The notes below the pieces were generated by a model. That model had not been told where the DNA came from. It worked only from the letters and a program-made list of their open reading frames with translations, and searched no databases. Below are positions 49,701 through 57,854 of a stretch of DNA of 64,000 nt, in pieces. Each line of letters begins with the position of its first letter. Position 1 is the first letter of the stretch. Source of the DNA: Lachnoclostridium edouardi (GTDB lineage: Bacteria; Bacillota; Clostridia; Lachnospirales; Lachnospiraceae); the NCBI RefSeq assembly GCF_900240245.1, contig NZ_OESQ01000001.1, positions 860,711 to 924,710 on the forward strand, written 5' to 3'. Both the position numbers and the translations under genes were made by a program.

Positions 49701-50036
49701 ATTGTGGTCCTTTAAAAATCCTGCTTCCTCCAGCTCCATAGCCAGGTTCAGCCCTGCCTGGCCTCCCAAAGTAGGCAGCACGCTGTCAGGCTGTTCCTTT
49801 AAAATCAGCTGCTCTACTACCTCCACAGTTAAAGGCTCTATGTAAACCTTATCCGCAATATCTTTATCTGTCATAATGGTGGCAGGGTTAGAGTTAAGCA
49901 GAACTACCTCCACCCCCTCTTCCTTCAGGGAGCGGCAGGCCTGTGTTCCCGCATAGTCAAATTCTGCCGCCTGACCAATAATAATGGGACCGGACCCAAT
50001 GACTAATACTTTTTTAATATCTGGATTCTTTGGCAT
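46797..50036 (-). CDS. carB: Carbamoyl-phosphate synthase large subunit
   Basis: A 1079-residue ATP-dependent synthetase that makes carbamoyl phosphate from bicarbonate, glutamine-derived ammonia and two ATP, for pyrimidine and arginine synthesis. Two homologous ATP-grasp halves are evident: the first opens [30 protein letters not shown], the second (near 560) [44 protein letters not shown] and [20 protein letters not shown] mark the two metal sites. The C-terminal MGS-like allosteric domain ends DIATVKNV. Its ATG overlaps the carA stop (TAATG). Full length. Confidence 0.97.
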   Translation of the reverse strand: [1079 protein letters not shown]

Positions 50037-51109
50037 TATTTTTCTCCCTCCATCATCTGTAAAAATCTGTCAAATAAATATCCGGAATCTTGTGGGCCCG
50101 GGCACGCTTCTGGATGGTACTGCACTGTGAAAATATTCTTTCCAATATACTTTAAGCCCTCATTAGTGCTGTCGTTTACATTTGTAAAAGCAGGTACTGC
50201 TATATTGGAATCCAGGCTGTCTGTGTCTACGGCATATCCGTGGTTTTGGGAAGAAATATACACGCGGCCTGTTTCCAGATCTTTTACCGGATGGTTTCCG
50301 CCTCTGTGTCCGTACTTTAATTTATATGTATCTGCCCCGGTGGCAAGAGCCATCAGCTGATGTCCCAGGCAAATAGCAAAAATGGGTACATTAGAATCGT
50401 ACAGCTTTTTTATTTCCTTAATGATTTCCACATTTTCCTTTGGATCTCCAGGGCCGTTGGAAAGCATAATTCCGTCCGGGTTTTCTTTCAATAGCTCCTC
50501 TGCCAAAGTCCATGCCGGATATACAGTTACCTGGCACCCTCTTTCATTTAATGATCTGGCGATATTCCTTTTTGCCCCCAGATCTAAAAGAGCCACCTTT
50601 TTGCCCTCTCCCGGCAGCACATATTTTTCCTTTGTAGTAGTTGCATTTACTACCCCGGCTACAGAGTACGATTTAATACGGCCTCTCACTTCCTCCAGAT
50701 CAAAATCTGCATTGGTAGTAATCATACCGTTCATTGTTCCTTTTTCTCTTAAAATCTTTGTTAGGGATCTGGTATCGACTCCGCTGATACCTGGGATATC
50801 ATGTGTTTCTAAGAAATGCTGAATGCTTTCCCCGCTTCTGAAATTACTGGGGATACGAGATAATTCACGAACAATAAAGCCATCCGGCCAAGGTTTTGAA
50901 GATTCCATATCATCTAAACAAACGCCATAATTACCGATTAACGGATACGTCATCACTACTGCCTGCCCTGCATATGACGGATCTGTGAGAACTTCCAAAT
51001 AACCTGTCATAGAGGTATTAAATACAATTTCACTGATTACTTCTTTTTTAGAGCCAATACTGGTCCCCTGAAATACCGTTCCATCTTCCAAAATCAGAAA
51101 TGCTTTCAT
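50036..51109 (-). CDS. carA: Carbamoyl-phosphate synthase small (glutaminase) subunit
   Basis: A 357-residue subunit that hydrolyses glutamine and channels ammonia to CarB. The N-terminal CarA domain (ILEDGTVFQGTSIGSKKEVISEIVFNTSMTGYLEVLTDPSYAGQ) is followed by a class I amidotransferase domain with GIMLSNGPGDP, the nucleophile in FAICLGHQLMALA (Cys near 245), GHRGGNHPV and the His/Glu pair in TVQYHPEACPGP. Transcribed ahead of carB from a consensus promoter; no PyrR-type leader was recognised in the short upstream region. Confidence 0.97.
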   Translation of the reverse strand: MKAFLILEDGTVFQGTSIGSKKEVISEIVFNTSMTGYLEVLTDPSYAGQAVVMTYPLIGNYGVCLDDMESSKPWPDGFIVRELSRIPSNFRSGESIQHFLETHDIPGISGVDTRSLTKILREKGTMNGMITTNADFDLEEVRGRIKSYSVAGVVNATTTKEKYVLPGEGKKVALLDLGAKRNIARSLNERGCQVTVYPAWTLAEELLKENPDGIMLSNGPGDPKENVEIIKEIKKLYDSNVPIFAICLGHQLMALATGADTYKLKYGHRGGNHPVKDLETGRVYISSQNHGYAVDTDSLDSNIAVPAFTNVNDSTNEGLKYIGKNIFTVQYHPEACPGPQDSGYLFDRFLQMMEGEK

Positions 51110-51176
51110 ATAGGAATACCTGTCCTTTCCTCTGTTCTTTTGTCCAGGCTTTCGTGTTTTTGCCTAAATTGACTAG

Positions 51177-51205
51177 ATTATACATGATTTGTAAAATTTT
51201 TGCAA
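51177..51205 (-). promoter_or_regulatory. Sigma-A promoter of carAB
   Basis: Minus-strand TTGCAA (51200-51205), 17-base spacer and perfect TATAAT (51177-51182), 68 bases upstream of the carA start codon. Confidence 0.82.
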
Positions 51206-51282
51206 CCTGTTTTTACATTTTTTTATCATCAATTAAAATTTGCCGACTATACTATTAGTAACATGGAAAAAAGAGGCATTTT

Positions 51283-52548
51283 ATGCAAATATCACCTATA
51301 ACAGCCTGCCAAACTGGCAGCAGCACTGGTTTCCTTCAAGTAGATGTAGTCTCATCCCAAAATAACTTTCCTATTTCAGGAGCCAATATTTCCATTTCCA
51401 ACGATCAGGCGCCTGAGGCTATTTTGGAACAGACTACCACCAATTCCTCCGGGCAGACAGAAAATCTCACTTTAGAGGCTCCGCCTCTGGAATACAGCTT
51501 AACTCCCGGCAACCCTCGTCCATATTCTACTTATCACATTCATATTACTGCCGCAGGATTTAAGTCAGTAGACATCAGCGGTACAGAAATTCTGTCCGGC
51601 GCAACAGCCATACAAAATGTGCGAATGGAGCCGGAGGATAACACCACCCCTCAGCCCAATGACATTATGATTCCCGACCATACGCTTTATGCTACCTACC
51701 CTCCTAAAATCGCTGAATCTGAAATCAAACCAGTAAATGAGACTGGAGAGATTGTTCTCAGCCGTGTGGTTGTGCCTCAGACAATTGTGGTGCACGACGG
51801 TGTTCCTACTAACAGCTCCGCCACTAATTACTATGTTCCTTACAGGGATTACATTAAAAATGTAGCTTCCAGCGAAATCTACGCTACATGGCCCCAGGCC
51901 ACCATTATGGCTAATGTGCTGGCTATTATGTCCTTTACATTAAACCGGGTATACACAGAATGGTACAGAGGGAAGGGCTATGATTTTACCATTACCTCCT
52001 CCACAGCCTTTGACCACAAATGGATTTACGGGCGGAATATATACGAAAGTATTTCTACAATAGTAGATGAAATTTTTGATAATTACCTTTCCCGCCCTGG
52101 CGTGCGTCAGCCTATACTGACTCAATACTGCGACGGAAGACAGGTTCAGTGTCCTGATTGGATGACGCAGTGGGGAAGCTGCGCCCTGGGAGAGCAGGGA
52201 TACAGCGCTATTGATATTCTCCGGTATTTTTATGGGGACAGCATTTATATTAACACTGCTGAAGAAATATCGGGAATTCCTATTTCCTGGCCCGGATATG
52301 ATCTGACTATTGGAACCTCAGGGGATAAGGTGCGCCATGTGCAGCAGCAGTTAGACACTGTAGCCACCATCTACAGCTCCATCCCCCGAATCACTGCCGA
52401 CGGAATTTACGGCCCGTCCACAGCAGCTGCAGTCCGCCAATTCCAGTCTATTTTCGGCCTGCCTCAGACAGGAGTCATTGACTTTGCTACCTGGAATAAA
52501 ATATCCCACATTTATGTAGCTGTAACAGGCATTGCGGAATTAAATTAA
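51283..52548 (+). CDS. SleC-like spore-cortex-lytic / peptidoglycan transglycosylase (SpoIID fold)
   Basis: A 421-residue protein with the SleC domain order. An N-terminal prodomain-like beta region (FLQVDVVSSQNNFPISGANISI, then AIQNVRME) is followed by a SpoIID-type catalytic domain (SEIYATWPQATIMANVLAIMSFTLNRVYTEWYRGKGYDF) with the probable catalytic Glu in SEIYATWP. A C-terminal peptidoglycan-binding domain has GDKVRHVQQQLDTV and YGPSTAAAVRQFQSIFGL. C. difficile SleC is of similar length. SleC cleaves cortex peptidoglycan in spore germination; vegetative paralogues exist, so the stage of action is uncertain. No classical signal peptide is visible. Monocistronic. Confidence 0.75.
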   Translation: MQISPITACQTGSSTGFLQVDVVSSQNNFPISGANISISNDQAPEAILEQTTTNSSGQTENLTLEAPPLEYSLTPGNPRPYSTYHIHITAAGFKSVDISGTEILSGATAIQNVRMEPEDNTTPQPNDIMIPDHTLYATYPPKIAESEIKPVNETGEIVLSRVVVPQTIVVHDGVPTNSSATNYYVPYRDYIKNVASSEIYATWPQATIMANVLAIMSFTLNRVYTEWYRGKGYDFTITSSTAFDHKWIYGRNIYESISTIVDEIFDNYLSRPGVRQPILTQYCDGRQVQCPDWMTQWGSCALGEQGYSAIDILRYFYGDSIYINTAEEISGIPISWPGYDLTIGTSGDKVRHVQQQLDTVATIYSSIPRITADGIYGPSTAAAVRQFQSIFGLPQTGVIDFATWNKISHIYVAVTGIAELN

Positions 52549-52735
52549 CTTATTAGGGAACCTGCCGCCGACGGCTGAAACGCCTTACGGCAGCAGGCCT
52601 CTAGATTTCAGAAAGCCCAGATATCAATATGCCCCGCCGTATCTCCAGGCTGGAATAAAATTTTCTCAGCTATGGTAATCCTTTCGTATATTTGCTATAA
52701 TTCTTTCCAAGACTAAACGATTATGGAGGATAAGA

Positions 52736-53392
52736 ATGATAAAAGCAGTGATTTTTGATATGGACGGGGTGATTGTAGACAGCGAGCCTGTTTACTTAAA
52801 AATTCAGTGGGAATATGCAAAAAAGAAAAATCCTGACGTAACATACAAACAGCTGTTTCCCATGGTGGGAGCCACCAAAAAGGACGCCTGGTCCGTAATG
52901 GAAAAGGCGGTGGACAATGGACAAACATGGCAGGAATTGAGAACAGAATTTAAGGAAAAAATAGATCTGTTTACAAATACAGATTACCAATCTATTTTTA
53001 GACCTGAGATTAAATCAGTGCTGGACGCGTTGAAAAACCAGGGGTATAAACTGGCGGTGGCGTCCTCCACTCAAATTGACGTAGTAGAGAAAGTTATGAA
53101 GGTCAACAGTATTTACAGCTATTTTGACACATTAGTCAGCGGCGACCAGTTTACTATGAGCAAGCCAGATCCTGAAATCTATCATTATACTGCAAAAAAA
53201 CTGGGAGTAAAAGAAAATGAGTGTTTCGTTGTAGAGGACTCCCCTTATGGGATTCTGGCTGCAAAAAGAGCTGGGATGACAGTGGCGGCTTTATATGACA
53301 GCAGCTTTCATTTTGATCAGCATCTGGCTGATTACCATATTCAAAATGTAAAAGAAATTTTAGATATTTTGCTGAAAATGGAGAAATCCTAA
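52736..53392 (+). CDS. HAD-family hydrolase (beta-phosphoglucomutase-like)
   Basis: A 218-residue HAD subfamily IA enzyme. The nucleophile motif is FDMDGVIVDSEP (Asp8, Asp10), with VASSTQIDVVEKVMK (motif II), KPDPEIYHYTAKKLG (motif III Lys) and FVVEDSPYGILAAKRAGM (motif IV). A four-helix cap lies at residues 15-85. Relatives are phosphoglucomutases and sugar- or nucleotide-phosphate phosphatases; the substrate cannot be assigned. It is 100 bases upstream of the DUF368 gene and may be co-transcribed. Confidence 0.9.
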   Translation: MIKAVIFDMDGVIVDSEPVYLKIQWEYAKKKNPDVTYKQLFPMVGATKKDAWSVMEKAVDNGQTWQELRTEFKEKIDLFTNTDYQSIFRPEIKSVLDALKNQGYKLAVASSTQIDVVEKVMKVNSIYSYFDTLVSGDQFTMSKPDPEIYHYTAKKLGVKENECFVVEDSPYGILAAKRAGMTVAALYDSSFHFDQHLADYHIQNVKEILDILLKMEKS

Positions 53393-53492
53393 ACTGCTTT
53401 GCCAATGTTACTGCTTTTTATCTTCCATGATTAGAATAAAAACAAACTGTTCCGTATATATAAAAATAAGAGAGTAAAAGGCGGAACAATCT

Positions 53493-54365
53493 ATGAAATA
53501 TTTAAAAGAAATTTTCCGGGGGATTCTTATTGGCGTAGCTGGTATTGTGCCGGGAGTCAGCGGAGGAACCTTGGCTGTTTCTATGGGCGTGTATGACAAG
53601 ATTATACACGCCCTTACTCATTTAACCTCAGAAACACGGGAAAGTATAAAGACCTTATTTCCTTATGGACTGGGTATGATTGCAGGTATGGGAGGGCTGG
53701 CTTTTATTATAGAAGTGCTGTTTGTAAAACTGCCCTTAGCCACCAGCTTAACATTTATTGGCCTGATTTTAGGAGGATTTCCCACTTTAAAACAAAAAGC
53801 AGATTTAGGCCGCACTGGTATAAAGGGTTATTGTACCATGGTTGTAATCTTCTGCGTTATGCTGATTATTACTATTTCAGGCGGAGATAGGGAAGGAGTC
53901 CCAGGCTTATCAGAAGCCTTTTTAGCTGGAGAGGGAAATCAGATCTCTGTAATCCTTTGTCTTCTGTCCTCCGGCTTTATTTACGCCGCCGCCATGGTAA
54001 TTCCAGGAGTCAGCGGAACTATGCTGCTTATGATGATGGGATATTACCAGCCTATTTTAGCTTCTGTAAACCGCTTTCAAATAGGCCTTTTCACATTCAA
54101 CCCTGAACAAATAATGGTAGAGCAGAAAATTCTTTTGCCATGCGGGGCAGGTCTATTAGCAGGGATTTTTCTCTGCGCTAAAATGGTAGAAGCGCTTTTA
54201 AAAGAGCATGAAAGTATTACATATTGCGGTATTCTGGGACTTGTTTTGTCCTCCCCTGTTGTAATTTTATGGGGAATTCCCATATCAGAAACTAACCTTA
54301 TTGAAATCGTATCTGGAATTATATGTATGGCATTTTCAGCATTTTTAGTTCAAAAATTAGGTTAA
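53493..54365 (+). CDS. DUF368 polyprenyl-phosphate transporter family protein (PopT-like)
   Basis: A 290-residue membrane protein with about eight hydrophobic segments and the internal repeat typical of DUF368: GVAGIVPGVSGGTLAVSMGVYDKII near residue 11 and AMVIPGVSGTMLLMMMGYYQ near 168. Members of this family (PopT) were reported to recycle undecaprenyl phosphate across the cytoplasmic membrane for wall synthesis. The repeated PGVSGxxL motif is clear. AGGCGG lies near the ATG. It sits beside cell-wall-related genes (amidase, dapF), in keeping with that role. Confidence 0.87.
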   Translation: MKYLKEIFRGILIGVAGIVPGVSGGTLAVSMGVYDKIIHALTHLTSETRESIKTLFPYGLGMIAGMGGLAFIIEVLFVKLPLATSLTFIGLILGGFPTLKQKADLGRTGIKGYCTMVVIFCVMLIITISGGDREGVPGLSEAFLAGEGNQISVILCLLSSGFIYAAAMVIPGVSGTMLLMMMGYYQPILASVNRFQIGLFTFNPEQIMVEQKILLPCGAGLLAGIFLCAKMVEALLKEHESITYCGILGLVLSSPVVILWGIPISETNLIEIVSGIICMAFSAFLVQKLG

Positions 54366-54450
54366 AGTTCCCGCTGTTTTTATAGAATGCAGAGGGCGCA
54401 TCCTGCCTGGAGGGCTCTTTATGTAATAGGAGAACCTTCCTAATTACATA

Positions 54451-54477
54451 AAAAAAGCCCGGTAGGGGTACCGGACT
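54451..54477 (-). terminator. Hairpin terminator, minus strand
   Basis: AGTCCGGTA and TACCGGGCT pair around CCCC on the minus strand, followed by TTTTTT. It lies downstream of the structured repeat and of the cytidylate-kinase-like gene. Confidence 0.65.
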
Positions 54478-54589
54478 GTTAATGGGGAGAAATGAAATGA
54501 TATCTATGTAAAAAGGCTTTTGCCTTGTTGATAGATCATATATTACATTTAATTTGTGATAAAATTGTGATTGAAAAATGAAGAAATTA

Positions 54590-54699
54590 TAAAAAATAGT
54601 TGAGCACGGCGTGCGAAACTATTTGCTACCCAAACGAAGCGATAGCGGAGTTCGGGGTTCCCGTAGTTTTTTATGAAACGAGGAACGCGTGAAATAAAA
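54590..54699 (-). repeat. Structured interspersed repeat, copy B
   Basis: The reverse complement aligns along about 110 bases with 32566-32676, sharing CTACGGGAACCCC, GGGTAGCAAATAGTTTCGC and CTCAACTATTTTTTAT. The terminal hairpin is ATAGTT-TC-GCAC around GCC with GTGC-TC-AACTAT. The region 54366-54796 holds only this repeat and two hairpins, no gene. Confidence 0.82.
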
Positions 54700-54768
54700 A
54701 AGACTGATGAGACTGCCGCCAAATTATCAGTGAATCTTCTGATATTAATTCAGCGGCTGCCTCATCAG
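54696..54768 (-). terminator. Long nested hairpin terminator after the cytidylate-kinase-like gene
   Basis: CTGATGAG plus GCCGC arms pair at 54704-54720 and 54752-54768 with two internal mismatches; the loop holds a second hairpin ATCAG/CTGAT. On the minus strand a run of T follows. It is unusually long for a simple terminator. Confidence 0.7.
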
Positions 54769-54796
54769 CCTCTGTTATGGATTTTTACATTTATAG

Positions 54797-55429
54797 TTAT
54801 ACAGAAAAACCTTTCATCTTAACATAGCCTTTGATGGCTTCAACTACTTCCTCCACAGTTAAAAAAGAAGTGTTTAAAAGTAAATCATAATTTTCAGGAC
54901 TGCTCCAGTCCTTACCTGTATAATACCTATAATAATCTCTTCTTTCTCTGTCTACTCTTTTAATGGTCTTCAAGGCGTCAGAGGATGTGCAAAGACCTTT
55001 TTTTACAAGTCTTTCTGCTCTGGATTCCATATTTCCGTACAGGAATATTCTGATCAATCCTTCTGTGCCGGCCAGCACATAATCTGCACAACGTCCTATA
55101 ATGACGCAGGACTCTTCTCCTGCCAGCTTGCGGATTACCTCTGACTGAAAACGGAACAGATTGTCTGCAGACACCAAATCAGAACCAAAGGACGGCTCCT
55201 TTTTTTCCGGGGTCATGCTGCTTATAATCCGGTATAAAAGCTTATTGCCTGCTTTTTCATCAGCCAGGTGAAAGTAGCTTTCCTTAATTCCGCTTTCATT
55301 GGAATTCATACGGAGAATATTCTTATCGTAAAAATTCAGCCCCAGCGCCTCAGCCAGCTTTCCTCCTATCTCAGAGCCGCCGCTGCCGTACTGTCTGCCA
55401 ATGGTAATAATCAGTTTTTTCTCCTCCAT
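54797..55429 (-). CDS. Cytidylate kinase-like family protein
   Basis: A 210-residue P-loop kinase of the cytidylate-kinase-like family. LIITIGRQYGSGGSEIGGKLAEALGLNFYDKNIL holds the Walker A region (GRQYGSGGSEIG) and its usual continuation. CVIIGRCADYVLAG near residue 108 and FLYGNMESRAERLVKKG follow; the NMP-binding region differs from true Cmk, so the substrate is uncertain. Such proteins are frequent as paralogues in Clostridia. GGGAGGGATGATTT lies upstream. Monocistronic, with the long hairpin as terminator. Confidence 0.85.
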   Translation of the reverse strand: MEEKKLIITIGRQYGSGGSEIGGKLAEALGLNFYDKNILRMNSNESGIKESYFHLADEKAGNKLLYRIISSMTPEKKEPSFGSDLVSADNLFRFQSEVIRKLAGEESCVIIGRCADYVLAGTEGLIRIFLYGNMESRAERLVKKGLCTSSDALKTIKRVDRERRDYYRYYTGKDWSSPENYDLLLNTSFLTVEEVVEAIKGYVKMKGFSV

Positions 55430-55488
55430 AAATCATCCCTCCCCTTGTATTTTTTCTTATACAATTATACCATGTTTTTTCTTCACTG

Positions 55489-56271
55489 TCACCCGATTTT
55501 CTTTTCCCTTATAAGCATAGTGGGGTAGCCATTTCTTCTCAGCTCCCTCTCCATATTTACTCCGTTATCCATATTTAAAAATGCGCCTACCCGAACCTTA
55601 TAATAGCCGTCCTGGTATACCATAAACGCCGGATAGCCTTTAGACTGCAGCTCTCTTGTAAGGGCGGCGGCCATTGCCTTATTTTCATAAGCCCCAACCT
55701 GAACCTGATAAAATTCCGGCTCCCTTGCCCCTTCCTGGGCAGCTGCTTTTAAGACTCCGTCTGCAATGGCCTGAGCAATTTGGTTAAACTGATTATCAAA
55801 CTGTTCGTTGTCAGATATGTTGTCAATAAATCCGGCCTCCACAAGTACTGCCGGCATATTAGAACGTCTGAGGATTACTAATCCCGGTCTTTCTGCGATT
55901 CCCAGATCCTGAAACCCTAACTGCGCCAGCTCTCCGTTAATAGACTGAGCCACTCTTTCCGCCGGTCCTCCCATTTGGTAAACCAGGCTTAATATTCCTG
56001 AGCCTGTGCCCGGCTGTGGCATGGCGTTTCTGTGAATGGAAATCAGGAAATCCCCTTCTGCCTCATTCGCCATCTGCGCCTTCTCCAGAGGGCTGTCAAA
56101 TACATCGTTTACTCTGGTGTAAAATACATCCGCCCCGGCATCCTCCAAAAGTCTTCCCACAGCAAGGGCCAGCCTTAGGTTGTCATCCTTTTCCTTTCTT
56201 CCTTCATAAATTGCACCTGGCTCAGCGCCGCCGTGTCCGGCATCTATTACAATTCGCTTTTTTGTCTCCAA
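55489..56271 (-). CDS. N-acetylmuramoyl-L-alanine amidase with SPOR domain
   Basis: A 260-residue amidase_3 enzyme that cleaves the amide bond between glycan and stem peptide. Zinc ligands are visible in IDAGHGGAEPGA (His14) and SIHRNAMP, and the catalytic Glu is in PAVLVEAGFIDN. A SPOR/sporulation-related repeat domain follows at about 185-258 (FYQVQVGAYENKAMAAALTRELQSKGYPAFMV), which binds denuded glycan. There is no signal peptide, as in CwlC/CwlD-type enzymes of sporulation, so a role in mother-cell lysis or spore formation is likely (inference). Confidence 0.9.
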   Translation of the reverse strand: METKKRIVIDAGHGGAEPGAIYEGRKEKDDNLRLALAVGRLLEDAGADVFYTRVNDVFDSPLEKAQMANEAEGDFLISIHRNAMPQPGTGSGILSLVYQMGGPAERVAQSINGELAQLGFQDLGIAERPGLVILRRSNMPAVLVEAGFIDNISDNEQFDNQFNQIAQAIADGVLKAAAQEGAREPEFYQVQVGAYENKAMAAALTRELQSKGYPAFMVYQDGYYKVRVGAFLNMDNGVNMERELRRNGYPTMLIREKKIG

Positions 56272-56357
56272 ATTAAAGACTCTCCTTACATATTCTATTC
56301 TATAATAGCATATGTAAGAAGAGTCCGATTTTGAACCCTCTTCAGGAAGAAATTTAT

Positions 56358-57248
56358 CTACAATTTAATTTCTCCCTGAAAAACCTCTTCTGCTTCCCCT
56401 GTCATAAACACATGGTCTGTTTTACTGTCCCAAAAGATCACCAGCTGGCCGCCTAAAAGACTGACCGTTATATTTTTGTCCTTTTCTGCATAGCCGTTAA
56501 GCACTGCAGCCACAGCGCTGGCACATGCTCCTGTGCCGCAGGCCAGAGTTTCGCCGGAGCCTCTTTCCCAAACCCGCATTTGAAGATGCGTCTCATCTCT
56601 CACAGCAATAAATTCTGTGTTTGTTCTGTCCGGGAACCTTTTATGAAACTCAAATCTAGAACCAATGCTCTCCAGATTTAATGTATCTAAAATCGCGTCT
56701 CCCAAACCGCCCGCCCGTTTAATTCTGCTGGACAAAAGAGGGCCTGCAGCCAGATGATTTAAATTGTTTCCCTCTAAAAATAGCACTGCATGAGGATTTC
56801 CCATAGAAACACCTGTAAATTCGTAGTTTTTTCCCTCAGCTGTTAATGTTTCCCTGATTTTTGACGTAGTTTTAGGCTGCCCCATATCTACTGTCACTGT
56901 TTTTACCTTTCCATTTTCCACATTCAGCTTTAAATACTTAATTCCAGACAAGGTTTCCACAGTAATGCTTGTTTTATCTGAAGACACAATGCCGTGATCA
57001 TATACATATTTTCCCACGCATCGGACGCCGTTTCCGCACATAGCCCCTCTGGAGCCGTCTAAATTATACATATCCATCTGGCAATCTGCCACAGAGGACG
57101 GCTTTATAAGAATTAAACCGTCAGAACCAATTCCAAAATGGCGGTCGCTGACTTTTATTGCGGCAGCTGCCGGATCTGCCACCTCCTCCTGAAAACAATC
57201 TACATAAACATAATCATTTCCAATTCCATGCATCTTTGTAAATCTCAC
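56358..57248 (-). CDS. dapF: Diaminopimelate epimerase
   Basis: A 296-residue cofactor-free epimerase converting LL- to meso-diaminopimelate for lysine and peptidoglycan synthesis. The start MRFTKMHGIGNDYVYVD is canonical. The catalytic cysteine pair is Cys71 in SRGAMCGNGVRC and the Cys in LACGTGACASAVAA near 237. A conserved GNPHAVLFLE lies in the middle. It is the last gene after the ANTAR regulator and glnA in the same direction, with short gaps, so the three may be co-transcribed. Confidence 0.95.
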   Translation of the reverse strand: MRFTKMHGIGNDYVYVDCFQEEVADPAAAAIKVSDRHFGIGSDGLILIKPSSVADCQMDMYNLDGSRGAMCGNGVRCVGKYVYDHGIVSSDKTSITVETLSGIKYLKLNVENGKVKTVTVDMGQPKTTSKIRETLTAEGKNYEFTGVSMGNPHAVLFLEGNNLNHLAAGPLLSSRIKRAGGLGDAILDTLNLESIGSRFEFHKRFPDRTNTEFIAVRDETHLQMRVWERGSGETLACGTGACASAVAAVLNGYAEKDKNITVSLLGGQLVIFWDSKTDHVFMTGEAEEVFQGEIKL

Positions 57249-57266
57249 AACAATTTTCTCCTATCT

Positions 57267-57812
57267 TTACACTCTCATCCCTAAAATCCACTGGGCAGTT
57301 TCCCACATACCGCTTCCGCTGTCCATACTGCTTTTTTGAATAAACCGGTGAGCCTCCTCCTCTGTCATATGGTTGCGCTCCATCAGCATTTTCTTAGCCT
57401 GAAGAATCAATCGCTTTTCTTCCTCATTTTTCTGCCTGGGCACTGATCTTTTCCGCCGCCTTCTCTGTACCTGTTCTCTTGCCATCATTTCCATTGTATT
57501 TACAAGCTCGTGAACCTTTAAAGGCATCTCCAGGAATACGGCTCCTGCCGGAGGGCCCTCCAGCATACTGCTGGCCTGGGCAATAATTAAAACAGAAAAG
57601 CCTTCCGGCAAACACTGGCAAAGCTCCTCGGCCACCATATCTTCAAATCTGGCGCCGCATACTAAAATTCCGCTTCCCAAATCGCTGGCATTTGAAAGAG
57701 CCTGGGCCCCGGAAGCGCAGACAGCTACTACATGGTAACCATTTTTAATCAATATATTTTTAATATTTCTGCCGTTCTCCGGCCTGGAAAACGCCACTAA
57801 AACATTGGTCAC
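57267..57812 (-). CDS. ANTAR-domain response regulator
   Basis: A 181-residue protein with a degenerate receiver-like N-terminus (VLVAFSRPENGRNIKNILIKNGYHVVAV; the usual acidic pocket and phospho-Asp are not evident) and a C-terminal ANTAR helical domain (about 125-178, EEEKRLILQAKKMLMERNHMTEEEAHRFIQKSSM). ANTAR proteins bind paired hexaloop hairpins in mRNA and prevent termination. It lies 42 bases downstream of glnA; an ANTAR-glnA pairing is common in Clostridia and points to nitrogen control. Its RNA target was not identified in this window. Confidence 0.88.
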   Translation of the reverse strand: MTNVLVAFSRPENGRNIKNILIKNGYHVVAVCASGAQALSNASDLGSGILVCGARFEDMVAEELCQCLPEGFSVLIIAQASSMLEGPPAGAVFLEMPLKVHELVNTMEMMAREQVQRRRRKRSVPRQKNEEEKRLILQAKKMLMERNHMTEEEAHRFIQKSSMDSGSGMWETAQWILGMRV

Positions 57813-57854
57813 CTGTCCACCTCCCGCTTCTTGTTCCTGTTGTTTTTCTGAAAG

